This document shows positions 37,403-45,971 of a stretch of 64,000 nucleotides of DNA, one piece after another. The position numbers were made by a program, and so were the translations under genes. Under the pieces are notes generated by a model, which ran no database searches, was not told the DNA's origin, and worked only from the letters and a program-made list of their open reading frames with translations. This stretch comes from Methylobacterium amylolyticum (GTDB lineage Bacteria; Pseudomonadota; Alphaproteobacteria; Rhizobiales; Beijerinckiaceae), in the NCBI RefSeq assembly GCF_030700245.1, contig NZ_JAUYZI010000030.1, positions 19,612-83,611 of the forward strand, given 5' to 3'. The stretch's first letter is position 1. The number at the start of each line of letters is the position of its first letter.

Positions 37403-37819
37403 ATGGCACTCAAGGACACCCTGCTGCGCGTCTTCACGTGGTGGAACGGCCAGACCGTCTCGGTCGCGCTCGACACCGCGCGCGCGGGCACGTTCGTCGG
37501 CGAGGACGAACTCGGCAACAAGTACTACAAGGCGGAAGGCGCGCTCATCGATCGCTCGGTCGGCTCCGAGCGGCGCTGGGTCGTCTACAACGGCTACGCC
37601 GACGCCTCGAAGGTGCCGCCGGGCTGGCGCGGCTGGCTGTGCCACAACGTCGATGTCGCCCCGAGCGAGGAGGCGTACACCCCGCGCCCGTGGCAGAAGC
37701 CGCACGTGGAGAACCAGACCGGCACGGCCAACGCCTACCGGCCGGCGGGCTCGCAGCTCTCCTGGGGTTCGCGGCCGGCGGCGACGGGCGACTACGCCCC
37801 CTGGACGCCGGGCGAGTAG
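37403..37819 (+). CDS. NDUFA12-family complex I accessory subunit
   Basis: A 138-residue homologue of the mitochondrial complex I subunit NDUFA12 (B17.2), found as a supernumerary subunit in Alphaproteobacteria. The family motif is strong: GEDELGNKYYKAEG, RRWVVYNGYADASKVPPGWRGWLC, TPRPWQKPHVENQTGT. It probably sits on the membrane-facing side of NADH:quinone oxidoreductase and helps assembly. The following gene encodes a DUF2155 protein, a neighbour seen widely in the class. The nuo operon itself is not in the window. Confidence 0.95.
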   Translation: MALKDTLLRVFTWWNGQTVSVALDTARAGTFVGEDELGNKYYKAEGALIDRSVGSERRWVVYNGYADASKVPPGWRGWLCHNVDVAPSEEAYTPRPWQKPHVENQTGTANAYRPAGSQLSWGSRPAATGDYAPWTPGE

Positions 37820-37950
37820 GCCGCGCGGGCGGCGTCCCGACACGTCCGGCGCCCTTTTGCCGCCACCGTTGCGGTGTTGAACGCGGGTCAGATCCGGCCG
37901 CCGCACCGCATCGGCGCGGCGGGCTTCACTTCGCCGAGGGGCCCCACGCC

Positions 37951-38589
37951 GTGAGCCGCACCACCGCCAGCGCCGCCGCCCTGGCCCTCGCCCTCTGGGC
38001 CGGGCCGGCAACGGCCGACAAGATCAAGAATCCGACCGCGGTCTTCTCCGGCCTCGACAAGATCACCGGGCGGATCGTGTCGTTCGAAGTGGCGGTGGAC
38101 GAGACCGTGCAGTTCGGCGCCCTCCAGCTCACGCCGCGCGTCTGCTACACCCGGCCGCCGACCGAGCCCGCCAAGACCACGGCGTTCCTCGAGGTCGACG
38201 AGGTCACGCTCGACAACAAGTACCGGCGCATCTTCACCGGCTGGATGTTCGCTGCGAGCCCCGGCCTGCACGCGATCGAGCACCCGATCTACGACGTGTG
38301 GCTCGTCGACTGCAAAGGCGGCAGCGACGTGATCGCCGAGGCCAAGGAGCAGGAGGACGTGCCCGCGCTCGCCTCCAAGCCCGAGAAGGCCAAGCGCCCC
38401 GGGAAGGACGCGACCAAGACCGCGCAGCAGATCAACTCCGCCGGACAGGTGGACGTGGAGGCGCCGCGCGGCGTGCCCGTCCAGCCGCGCCAGAAGCCGT
38501 CCCGGAAGTTCTTCCCGTCGAACGAGGGGCCGGCGCCGGCTCCGCCGCCCCAGCAGCCGCAATCGATCTTCGACGCGCTGTTCCGCTGA
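37951..38589 (+). CDS. Secreted DUF2155-domain protein
   Basis: A 212-residue protein with signal peptide (MSRTTASAAALALALWAGPA, from a GTG start) and a DUF2155 domain at about residues 30-115: ITGRIVSFEVAVDETVQFG, RVCYTRPPTEPAKTTAFLEV, FTGWMFAASPGLHAIEHPIY, DVWLVDC. The two cysteines probably pair. A Lys/Pro-rich C-terminal tail (PSRKFFPSNEGPAPAPPPQQ) is likely flexible. Function unknown; the family is linked by position to NDUFA12 genes across Alphaproteobacteria, as here. Confidence 0.88.
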   Translation: MSRTTASAAALALALWAGPATADKIKNPTAVFSGLDKITGRIVSFEVAVDETVQFGALQLTPRVCYTRPPTEPAKTTAFLEVDEVTLDNKYRRIFTGWMFAASPGLHAIEHPIYDVWLVDCKGGSDVIAEAKEQEDVPALASKPEKAKRPGKDATKTAQQINSAGQVDVEAPRGVPVQPRQKPSRKFFPSNEGPAPAPPPQQPQSIFDALFR

Positions 38590-38669
38590 CGGGCGGCCGC
38601 GATCGGCGCCCGAGCCGAACCGTCGATGGACCGGGATGCACGCTGTTCGCGGGCAACGTCCCGAATTAC

Positions 38670-38687
38670 AACTTCTTTTATGAAGTT
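38670..38687. promoter_or_regulatory. A/T-rich inverted repeat AACTTC-TTTTAT-GAAGTT
   Basis: Perfect 6-bp arms around an A/T-only centre, 80 bp before a small membrane-protein gene and 80 bp after the DUF2155 gene. The base content contrasts with its surroundings, which suits a promoter operator; a weak terminator for the upstream gene is the other option. Confidence 0.35.
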
Positions 38688-38766
38688 CTGACTTTAACGA
38701 TTGTCTCAACGCTCCTGTCGTAGACTCGACGGCGCCGAGATCGGCGTTCTCGACGTGGACAGCGCG

Positions 38767-39018
38767 ATGGCGATGTGGATTTCCGGCTTGGCCGTATTCG
38801 GCCTGCTGTGCCTCATGATTCTGCCGGCGCCCGGGATCTGGGGCGTCCTGATCGGAGGCGTGTGCATCCTGACGATCGCCGTCAGTGCGGTCCTGTTCGT
38901 CCTCGATCGGGCAGCCACCGGCGCCCTCGGCTGGGTCGAGCGCGTCCGAGCCCGGCGGCGCCGTCACGGGCGGAGGCGGGCCATCCATGCCGGTTCCGGC
39001 ATCGCGCGCAAGCTGTGA
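38767..39018 (+). CDS. Small two-helix membrane protein, 83 residues
   Basis: Starts MAMWISGLAVFGLLCLMILP, followed by a turn (APGIWG) and a second hydrophobic stretch (VLIGGVCILTIAVSAVLFVL), then a strongly basic tail (ERVRARRRRHGRRRAI). By the positive-inside rule the tail is cytoplasmic. The first two methionines are both possible starts. Not recognised as a named family; convergent with aat. Confidence 0.5.
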   Translation: MAMWISGLAVFGLLCLMILPAPGIWGVLIGGVCILTIAVSAVLFVLDRAATGALGWVERVRARRRRHGRRRAIHAGSGIARKL

Positions 39019-39073
39019 CGCCGGCGGCGCGTGGCCGCTGCACGGGGTCCTGCCGGCCGGCCGCTCGGATGCG

Positions 39074-39748
39074 TCACGCCGTATCCGGCGCGAGCGCGGC
39101 GAGCACCTGGGCCCCCCGGACGCTGCCGTCGCCGGGCCAGACCGACCAGTCCGCGGCGGCGTCGAGGGCGTCGGCGAGGCGGCGCTTGTAGGCGTGGCGG
39201 GGCATCTCCTCGGCGCCGAACTGCGTCAGGTGCTCGGTGACGAACTGGGTGTCGGCGAGCCGGTAGCCGCCCGCGCGCAGACGGCCCATCAGGTGGACGA
39301 GGGCGACCTTCGAGGCGTCGCGCACCGTGTGGAACATGCTCTCGCCGAAGAACGCGGCGCCGAGCGAGACGCCGTAGAGTCCGCCGACCAGCCTCTCCCC
39401 GGCGTAGACCTCGACCGTGTGGACGTGGCCGAGATCGAACAGCGCCCCGTAGAGATCGCGGATGCGGCCGTTGATCCAGGTGCGCTCGCTGTCCCGGCGA
39501 GGCGCCGCGCAGCCGCCGATCACCGCGTCGAAATCGGCATCGCTGCGGACCGTGAAGGCGTCGGCGCGGACCGTCCGCGCGAGCCGGCGCGGCACCCGGA
39601 ACCGGTTGAGGGGCAGCACGCCGCGGGCCCGCGGCTCGACCCAGTACAGGGTCGGGTCGTCCGCATCCTCGGCCATCGGGAAGATGCCCGCCGCGTAGGC
39701 CTTCAGCAGGATCTCGGGGGTGATCTCTACGCGGGTGCCGTCGTGCAT
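39074..39748 (-). CDS. aat: Leucyl/phenylalanyl-tRNA--protein transferase
   Basis: A 224-residue enzyme that adds Leu or Phe from tRNA to N-terminal Arg or Lys, marking proteins for ClpS/ClpAP degradation. Motifs: LLKAYAAGIFPMAEDADDP, LYWVEPRARGVLPL, TWINGRIRDLYGALFDLGH, VEVYAGERLVGGLYGVSLG, FFGESMF and DTQFVTEHL. Length is typical. The ATG used has GAGG 5 bp upstream, better than a TTG 9 bp earlier. It sits in the conserved accC-aat-DUF2155-NDUFA12 neighbourhood, though aat faces the opposite way from the last two. Confidence 0.95.
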   Translation of the reverse strand: MHDGTRVEITPEILLKAYAAGIFPMAEDADDPTLYWVEPRARGVLPLNRFRVPRRLARTVRADAFTVRSDADFDAVIGGCAAPRRDSERTWINGRIRDLYGALFDLGHVHTVEVYAGERLVGGLYGVSLGAAFFGESMFHTVRDASKVALVHLMGRLRAGGYRLADTQFVTEHLTQFGAEEMPRHAYKRRLADALDAAADWSVWPGDGSVRGAQVLAALAPDTA

Positions 39749-39818
39749 GGGCCTCAATGTCGGCTAGCCCCGCGTGGAACGCCAGAGCCCGCCCTGGCGG
39801 GCGGGCTCCGGTTCGATC

Positions 39819-40088
39819 TCAGCGGACGGGAACGACCACGACGCCGGCCGGCGCCGGCCCGACGATCACGCCCGGACCGGCCGCGACGGGCACGTCGACC
39901 ACGACGGGCGGGCCGCCGTAGACGACCTCGGCCGAGCCGCCGGAATAGGGCGAGGTGGCGATCGGCCCGGCCGTGGTCTGGCCGGACTGCGTGGTGATCC
40001 GAGAGGGCTGCTCGACGTTGCCGTTGTCGAAGGCGAGGGCGGGGCTGGCGGCGAGCAGGCCGCCGGCCACGAGGAGGGCGATGCGCAT
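39819..40088 (-). CDS. Small secreted Val/Pro-rich protein, 89 residues
   Basis: Signal peptide MRIALLVAGGLLAASPALA, then a low-complexity mature part with repeated Val, Pro and Gly (PPVVVDVPVAAGPGVIVGPA). No cysteine and no catalytic motif. It lies between accC and aat on the same strand and may be carried on their transcript. Function unknown; the conserved-looking leader and clean start support a real gene. Confidence 0.55.
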   Translation of the reverse strand: MRIALLVAGGLLAASPALAFDNGNVEQPSRITTQSGQTTAGPIATSPYSGGSAEVVYGGPPVVVDVPVAAGPGVIVGPAPAGVVVVPVR

Positions 40089-40157
40089 GGAAAGGGCCTC
40101 GGTCGTTGGATGTGCGCCCCAACGGCCGGGACAGGTCGCGCGTTCCTCGGACCCGTC

Positions 40158-41510
40158 TCAGGCGGCGTGACCGCCGATCCCCAGGAACTTCTCCAGCCAG
40201 TGGATATCGTACAGGCCGTTCTGCACGTCGGCGTTGCGCACCAGAGTCCGGAACAGGGGGAGGGTGGTGTCGACCCCGTCGATCACGAACTCGTCGAGCG
40301 CCCGGCGCAGCCGCATCATGCACTCGTTGCGGGTGCGGCCGTGGACGATCAGCTTGCCGATCAGCGAATCGTAGTGCGGCGGGATGCGGTAGCCCTGGAA
40401 GGCGGCCGAGTCGACGCGCACGCCCAGCCCGCCGGGCGGGTGGAAGTAGGTGATCAGGCCGGGCGAAGGGCGGAAGGTCTCCGGGTGCTCGGCGTTGATC
40501 CGGCACTCGATGGCGTGGCCCTCGACCTTGATGTCGGACTGGCTCACCGAGAGCGGGCCGCCCGAGGCGACCTGGATCTGCTCGATCACGAGGTCGATAC
40601 CGGTGATCATCTCGGTGACCGGGTGCTCGACCTGGATGCGGGTGTTCATCTCGATGAAGTAGAAGCGCCCGTCCTCGTACAGGAACTCGACCGTGCCGGC
40701 GCCGAGATAGCCCAGCTCCTTCATCGCGTTGGCGCAGATACCGCCGATCTCGGCGCGCATCGACTCGTTGAGCGCGGGCGAGCCGCCCTCTTCCCAGACC
40801 TTCTGGTGGCGGCGCTGGAGCGAGCAGTCGCGCTCGGCGAGGTGGACCGCGCCGCCGCGCCCGTCGCCGAGCACCTGCACCTCGATGTGGCGCGGCTTCT
40901 CCAGGTACTTCTCCAGGTAGACCGCGTCGTCGCCGAAGGCCGCCTTCGCCTCGGAGCGGGCCATGCCGATCGCCTGCTCCAGATCGGCTTCCGAGCGGGC
41001 GACCTTCATGCCGCGGCCGCCGCCGCCGGCCGCCGCCTTCACGAGGACGGGGTAGCCGATCTCGGCCGCCACGCGCTTGGCCTCGGCCGCGTCCTCGACG
41101 CCGCCCTCCGAGCCCGGCACGCACGGGATGCCGAGCCGCATCGCCGTCCGCTTGGCCTCGATCTTGTCGCCCATGGTCCGGATGTGATGGGCCTTGGGGC
41201 CGATGAAGCCGATCTCGTGGTGGGCCAGCACCTCGGCGAACTGGGCGTTCTCGGAGAGGAAGCCGTAGCCCGGATGCACCGCGTCGGCGCCGGTGATCTC
41301 GCAGGCGGCGATGATCGACGGGATGTTCAGGTAGCTGTCGCGGGCGACGGGCGGCCCGATGCAGACGCTCTCGTCGGCGAGCCGCACATGCATGGCATCG
41401 GCGTCGGCGGTGGAGTGCACCGCCACCGTCGCGATCCCGAGTTCCTTGGCCGCCCGCAGGATCCGGAGGGCGATCTCGCCGCGGTTGGCGATCAGGATCT
41501 TGTCGAACAT
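40158..41510 (-). CDS. accC: Acetyl-CoA carboxylase biotin carboxylase subunit
   Basis: A 450-residue ATP-grasp enzyme that carboxylates the biotin on AccB, the first half of malonyl-CoA formation for fatty acids. It opens with MFDKILIANRGEIALRILRA, and has VHPGYGFLSENAQFAE, KAAAGGGGRGMKV, RDCSLQRRHQKVWEE and EMNTRIQVEHPVTEMITGID, all canonical. Full length. It lies 91 bp downstream of accB on the same strand, forming the usual accB-accC operon; the AccA/AccD subunits are elsewhere. Confidence 0.97.
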   Translation of the reverse strand: MFDKILIANRGEIALRILRAAKELGIATVAVHSTADADAMHVRLADESVCIGPPVARDSYLNIPSIIAACEITGADAVHPGYGFLSENAQFAEVLAHHEIGFIGPKAHHIRTMGDKIEAKRTAMRLGIPCVPGSEGGVEDAAEAKRVAAEIGYPVLVKAAAGGGGRGMKVARSEADLEQAIGMARSEAKAAFGDDAVYLEKYLEKPRHIEVQVLGDGRGGAVHLAERDCSLQRRHQKVWEEGGSPALNESMRAEIGGICANAMKELGYLGAGTVEFLYEDGRFYFIEMNTRIQVEHPVTEMITGIDLVIEQIQVASGGPLSVSQSDIKVEGHAIECRINAEHPETFRPSPGLITYFHPPGGLGVRVDSAAFQGYRIPPHYDSLIGKLIVHGRTRNECMMRLRRALDEFVIDGVDTTLPLFRTLVRNADVQNGLYDIHWLEKFLGIGGHAA

Positions 41511-41601
41511 CAGGCCAGCATCTTCGAGCGGGGTGGGCGCCGGTTCGCGCGCCGCGCCGGGGATCCGCGGCAGCCAGGATGCGCGTCGGCGGACATCATC
41601 G

Positions 41602-42072
41602 TCACGCGATCGCGAGCAGGGCCTCGCCGAACTCGACGGGCTGACCGTCCTCGACGAAGATCGCCGTGACGGTGCCGGCCCGCGGCGCGACGATCTCGTT
41701 GAAGGTCTTCATCGCCTCGATGAGCAGCAGCTTGTCGCCGACCTCGACGCGCGATCCGACGTCCACGAACGCCTTCGCGTCGGGCGAGGGCCGCAGGTAG
41801 GCGGTGCCGACCATCGGGGAGGGCACGGCGCCGAGCTGCGCGCGCGGGGACTCGGCCGCGGGCGGCGCAGCCGCCGGCGACGGGGCCGCCTGCGGCGCGG
41901 GCATCGCGGCCGGGACGGGCGCTGCGACCTGGACGGCGACGGGCTCGATCCGGCGGGCGACGCGGATGCGCAGGTCGCCGCTCTCGACCTCGATCTCGGA
42001 CAGGCCGGTCTCGGTGACGAGGTTGGCGAGCGCGCGCACGAGCTCGGGGTCGATGGGATCGTGCTTGGGCAT
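41602..42072 (-). CDS. accB: Biotin carboxyl carrier protein of acetyl-CoA carboxylase
   Basis: A 156-residue carrier. An N-terminal region (DPELVRALANLVTETGLSEI) is joined by a Pro/Ala-rich linker to the biotinyl domain (about 80-156). The biotinylated lysine is Lys122 in IEAMKTFNEIVAP; the more common motif is AMKMMNE, so Thr-Phe is a mild variant. The start MPKHDPIDPELV is preceded by a long upstream open frame without homology. First gene of the accB-accC operon. Confidence 0.95.
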   Translation of the reverse strand: MPKHDPIDPELVRALANLVTETGLSEIEVESGDLRIRVARRIEPVAVQVAAPVPAAMPAPQAAPSPAAAPPAAESPRAQLGAVPSPMVGTAYLRPSPDAKAFVDVGSRVEVGDKLLLIEAMKTFNEIVAPRAGTVTAIFVEDGQPVEFGEALLAIA

Positions 42073-42286
42073 CCGGCCTTCTTCGTGTGGGCTCGCGTCC
42101 GTCGGTGCGCCCAGCCCCTGCCGGACGCCGCCGCGACCGCGCGGTCCGCGCATGTCCGCATCTCGCAGGAACGCCCCGGAGGCCGGGAGCGCTCCCGCCG
42201 GCCGCGGCGATCCGGCGGATGCCTCGCGACAGGCCCTTAGACGAAGGCCCCCCGCCGCGACAAGGCCGGGCCGGGCGTGGAACGGG

Positions 42287-43069
42287 TCAGCAGGAGGCGT
42301 GGCCGCACTGGCGCACGTCGGCGATGGTCTTGCGGATCGGCTCGACCCCGACGGCGCCGGGGATGATCTCGTCGCCGACGATGAAGGCCGGGGTGCCCGA
42401 CAGGCCGAGCCGGTCGCCGAGGCCGCGATTCTCGGCGAGCGCCGCCTTCACCTCGGGGCTGGCCATGTCCTTCTGGAGCTTGGCGGTGTCGGCGCCGAGA
42501 TCCTTGGCGACCTGGATCGCCCGGGCGCCGTTCACCCGGCCCTTGCTCTCCAGGAGCTTCTGGTGGAACTCGAACAGCTTGTCGCCCTTGAGCTGCTGGC
42601 GCACGGCGATGGCGACCTGGCTCGCCTCCAGGGATTCCTGGCCCAGCACCGGGAAATCCTTGATCACCACCCGCAGCTTCGGATCGGTCTTGATCAGCGT
42701 CTGGAGGTCGGTCAAAGCCTTGCGGCAGTAGCCGCAATTGTAGTCGAAGAACTCGACCAGCGTGATGTCGCCCTGGGGGTTGCCCGCGATCACGTCGTGC
42801 GGACCATTGAGCAGGGCCTCGCGCGATTCCTTGAGCGCCGCGGCCTGGGCGAGGCGCTGGGTCTCGGTCTGCCGCTTCTCGGCCTCGGCGAGCACCTCTT
42901 GGAGCACGTCCGGGTTCTTGATCAGGTATTCCTTGACGATGCCCTCGATCGCCGTGCGCTGCGCGTCGGTGAAGGGCGAGGGCGCCTGAGCCGGCGCCTG
43001 CGCGAAAGCCGGGGCGGCGGCGAGGCCGAGGGCGAGGGCCAGGATCGGTCGATGGCGGCTGACGGGCAT
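42287..43069 (-). CDS. Periplasmic DsbA/Com1-type thiol:disulfide oxidoreductase
   Basis: A 260-residue protein with a signal peptide (ALALGLAAAPAFAQ), an N-terminal helical extension (about 30-90), and a DsbA-like thioredoxin domain with active site Cys112-Gly-Tyr-Cys115 (FFDYNCGYCRKALTDLQTLI). The cis-Pro loop is SGTPAFIVGDEIIPG. It resembles the Com1/ScsC group that oxidises or isomerises disulfides. An extra pair of cysteines ends the protein (VRQCGHASC). The gene lies 214 bp upstream of accB on the same strand. Confidence 0.9.
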   Translation of the reverse strand: MPVSRHRPILALALGLAAAPAFAQAPAQAPSPFTDAQRTAIEGIVKEYLIKNPDVLQEVLAEAEKRQTETQRLAQAAALKESREALLNGPHDVIAGNPQGDITLVEFFDYNCGYCRKALTDLQTLIKTDPKLRVVIKDFPVLGQESLEASQVAIAVRQQLKGDKLFEFHQKLLESKGRVNGARAIQVAKDLGADTAKLQKDMASPEVKAALAENRGLGDRLGLSGTPAFIVGDEIIPGAVGVEPIRKTIADVRQCGHASC

Positions 43070-43269
43070 AAGTCCTCGCTTGCGCGGCGTCGCGGGCCTG
43101 CGCGTGACGGGAGCGTTAGGGACGGGGTTAGGCGTTTTCGCGGCGCCCGGTCAATGCGCACGCGGTGCCGCGCGCCATCGATCGGCAGGTTGCGGGCAGC
43201 CCGTCGCGCGGTTCGGGCCGGACCGGGCCTCGCCCCGATTCTTCCAGCTCGCGAGCCCCGGAGCGCGGC

Positions 43270-43797
43270 ATGCATCTGAGCGACCTCGGCCCGCGCATCT
43301 GCATCATGGGGCCTTCGAACAGCGGCAAGTCGACCCTGGCCGCTGCCATAGCGCGGGCGCGGGACCTCGTGCCGATCCACCTGGATCGACTCTACCACCG
43401 GCCCGACACCGACTGGCAGCCGCGCCCGGAGGCGGAGTTCCTCGCCCTGCACGATGCGGCACTATCCGGAGCGCGGTGGGTGATGGACGGCAACTACGCG
43501 CGGTGCGCGGACCGACGTCTCGCCCGCGCCACGGGCCTCATCCTCCTCGACGCGTCGGTACCGACCTGCCTGCTCCGCTACGTCCGCCGGACCCTGTTCG
43601 AGCGCCGGCGCGTCGGCGGTCTTGCGGGAGACCGGGACAGCATCAAGTGGGCGATGATCCGCCACATCGCACTCGTCGATCCCGAGAACCGCCGTCGCCA
43701 CAGGGCGAACTTCGACCGGTGTCCCCTGCCCAAGATCCTCATCCCGGATCGACGGGGGCTGCGGGCGTTCTACAGGACGGAGAATCTCCGCAGATGA
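43270..43797 (+). CDS. P-loop NTPase, adenylate-kinase-like (topology modulation/FlaR type)
   Basis: A 175-residue protein with a Walker A motif GPSNSGKSTLAAAIA and a lid-like region (HLDRLYHRPDTDWQPRPEAE, then MDGNYARC). The layout D-x-x-Y/H followed by W-V-x-D-G-N-Y matches small kinases annotated as topology modulation or FlaR proteins. A nucleotide- or small-molecule phosphotransfer role is inferred; the substrate is unknown. The start MHLSDLGPRI avoids a Ser/Arg-rich extension. A strong inverted repeat follows the gene. Confidence 0.75.
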   Translation: MHLSDLGPRICIMGPSNSGKSTLAAAIARARDLVPIHLDRLYHRPDTDWQPRPEAEFLALHDAALSGARWVMDGNYARCADRRLARATGLILLDASVPTCLLRYVRRTLFERRRVGGLAGDRDSIKWAMIRHIALVDPENRRRHRANFDRCPLPKILIPDRRGLRAFYRTENLRR

Positions 43798-43841
43798 CGG
43801 GGCGCCCTTCGCTCCGGGGCTCACGTGTCCGCGCCTTCGAT

Positions 43842-43873
43842 CGGACTGTCCGACCGGTCGAACGGACAGTCCG
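43842..43873. terminator. 11-bp inverted repeat between two genes, terminator or operator
   Basis: CGGACTGTCCG and CGGACAGTCCG pair perfectly over 11 bp around a 10-nt loop containing ACCGGT. It lies 45 bp after the P-loop gene and 77 bp before an aminotransferase gene on the same strand. There is no T-run behind the stem, so an operator for the downstream gene is equally possible. Confidence 0.5.
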
Positions 43874-43949
43874 GAGGCCGCAGGACGGCCCGCCGGTTGA
43901 GGCGTGCGCCGCCAGGGTCTAACCCGGCCCCACCCGCAGGACGCCCGCG

Positions 43950-45116
43950 ATGGACGCGCCGATGACCCCGATCTCCCGCCGCGCGGCCGCCGTCGCGCCC
44001 TTTCTCGCGATGGACGTCATGGCCGCCGCCGCCGCGCGGGTGCGGGCGGGCTCGGACACCGTGCGCATGGAGGTCGGGCAGCCTTCGGCCCCGGCCCCGC
44101 GCCCGGTGATCGCGGCGGCGCAGCGGGCGCTGGAGGCCGGCCGGGTGCCCTATACCGAGGCGCTGGGACTGCCGGCTCTGCGCGAGCGCATCGCCCGCGA
44201 CTACCGCGACCGGTACGGCGTCGCCGTCCCCCCGGAGCGGGTGGTGGTGACGACCGGCTCCTCGGCCGGCTTCATCCTCGCCTTCATGAGCCTGTTCGAC
44301 GCGGGCGCGCGGGTGGCGGTGCCGCAGCCCGGCTACCCGGCCTACCGCAACATCCTGGCCGCCCTCGACCTCGTGCCGGCGCCGATGACGCTCCGGGCCG
44401 AGGCCCGTTTCGCCCCGACCGCCGCGCTGCTTGCGGCGACGCACGCGGCCGCGCCCCTCTCCGGCGTGCTGGTGATGAGCCCGGCCAACCCCTCGGGCAC
44501 GGTGATCACGGAGGGCGCGCTGCGCGACCTCTGCGGGCAGGCGCGGGCGCTCGGCCTGCCGCTCATCTCCGACGAGATCTATCACGGCCTCAGCTACGGC
44601 GTACCGACCGCCACCGCCCTCCAGTTCGATGCGGACGCGGTGGTGATCAACTCCTTCTCGAAGTACCACTGCATGACCGGCTGGCGGGTCGGCTGGATGG
44701 TGGTGCCGGAGGCGCTGGTGCGCCCGATCGAGCGGCTCGCCCAGAACCTGTTCATCTCGGCGCCCTACCTGTCGCAGGTCGGCGCGCTGGCGGCCTTCGA
44801 CGCGAGCGCGGAACTCGACGCCGTGCGCGACGGCTACGCGCGCAACCGCGCGATCCTGCTCGACGCCTTCCCCGGCCTCGGGCTGGGCCGGGTGCACCCG
44901 GCCGACGGGGCCTTCTACCTCTACGCGGACGTGGCGGCGCTGACGAACGACGCCTCCGGCTTCTGCCGCCGGATGCTCGACGAGGCGGGCGTCGCCGCCA
45001 CCCCGGGGCTCGACTTCGATCCGGAGGCGGGCAACCACCACGTCCGCTTCTCGTTCGCCGGCTCGGAGGCCGAGTGCCGCGAGGCGGTGGCGCGGCTGCG
45101 GGCGTGGCTCGCCTGA
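43950..45116 (+). CDS. PLP-dependent aminotransferase, class I/II
   Basis: A 388-residue fold-type I aminotransferase. Motifs: MEVGQPSAPAPRPVIAAA, VVVTTGSSAGFILAFMSLFD, VPQPGYPAYRNILAAL, MSPANPSGTVITEGAL, SDEIYHGLSYG, the PLP lysine in NSFSKYHCMTGWRVGW, and VRFSFAGSEAECREAV near the end. Substrate unassigned; the wording YHGLSYG is common in enzymes annotated as aspartate or methionine aminotransferases. The first ATG is used; MTPISRRAA, 12 bp in, is possible. Convergent with gph. Confidence 0.9.
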   Translation: MDAPMTPISRRAAAVAPFLAMDVMAAAAARVRAGSDTVRMEVGQPSAPAPRPVIAAAQRALEAGRVPYTEALGLPALRERIARDYRDRYGVAVPPERVVVTTGSSAGFILAFMSLFDAGARVAVPQPGYPAYRNILAALDLVPAPMTLRAEARFAPTAALLAATHAAAPLSGVLVMSPANPSGTVITEGALRDLCGQARALGLPLISDEIYHGLSYGVPTATALQFDADAVVINSFSKYHCMTGWRVGWMVVPEALVRPIERLAQNLFISAPYLSQVGALAAFDASAELDAVRDGYARNRAILLDAFPGLGLGRVHPADGAFYLYADVAALTNDASGFCRRMLDEAGVAATPGLDFDPEAGNHHVRFSFAGSEAECREAVARLRAWLA

Positions 45117-45128
45117 TCGCCCCCGGGA

Positions 45129-45812
45129 CTACGCCGCCGCGCGCGGCACGAGCGCGGTGACCGCGTCGAACAGTTCCGAAAAGTGCTCGATCACCCGGTC
45201 GGGGCCGAGGTCGCGGACGTGCACGTCGGTGTAGCCGAAGGTGACGGCCACGACCGGGATGCCCGCGGCCTTGGCGGTGTCGATGTCGGTGCGGGAATCG
45301 CCGATCATCACGGCGCGGGCCGGGTCGCCGCCGGCGCGGTCGATGGTGCCGGTGAGGTGGCGCGGGTCGGGCTTGGCCTGCGGGAACGTGTCCCGGCCGC
45401 AGATCGCCGCGAAGCGATGGCCGACCCCGAGGAGGCGCAGCAGCTCGACCGACTGGCCCTCGTACTTGTTGGTGCACACCGCCAGCCGGAAGCCCGCCGC
45501 CTCCAGGGCATCGAGCGCCTCGACGACGCCGGGGAACAGGTGCGAGGAATCGGCGAGGTGCCCGCTGTAATGGGCGATGAACGCGTCGAACAGCCGGTCG
45601 TGGTCGGCCTCCGACAGGTGGCGCCCCTCCGCCTCGAAGCCGCGGCGGATCAGCGCCCGGGCCCCGGCGCCGATCATGTCCCGGGCCCGCGACAGCGGCA
45701 GCTCGGCCAGCCCCTCGCCCTTCAGGATCACGTTGAGCGTGCCGACGAGGTCGCCCGCGGTCTCGGCCAGCGTGCCGTCGAGGTCGAACACGGCGATGGG
45801 CGGGGCGGTCAT
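45129..45812 (-). CDS. gph: Phosphoglycolate phosphatase (HAD family)
   Basis: A 227-residue HAD hydrolase that removes 2-phosphoglycolate. The four HAD motifs are present: VFDLDGTLAET, AVCTNKYEG, KPDPRHL and MIGDSRTDIDTAKAAG. The helical cap (about 20-85) matches Gph. Length is normal. The gene stands alone, divergent from a small secreted gene. Specificity for phosphoglycolate rather than another small phosphate ester is inferred from overall similarity. Confidence 0.9.
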   Translation of the reverse strand: MTAPPIAVFDLDGTLAETAGDLVGTLNVILKGEGLAELPLSRARDMIGAGARALIRRGFEAEGRHLSEADHDRLFDAFIAHYSGHLADSSHLFPGVVEALDALEAAGFRLAVCTNKYEGQSVELLRLLGVGHRFAAICGRDTFPQAKPDPRHLTGTIDRAGGDPARAVMIGDSRTDIDTAKAAGIPVVAVTFGYTDVHVRDLGPDRVIEHFSELFDAVTALVPRAAA

Positions 45813-45971
45813 GGGGGCTTTCCGGTGTCGAGGGGAGCGGCCTCGCTAGCCGCGGCCGGAGGACCGGGCAAGTGCCGGGTTGTGCGCGGGGTCGCGCCGT
45901 GCCGAGGGCTGCGCCCCACACTTGCCCGAAATCCGCGGGAAAGCGGGCGCGCTCCAGCCTCCGGGACCGCC

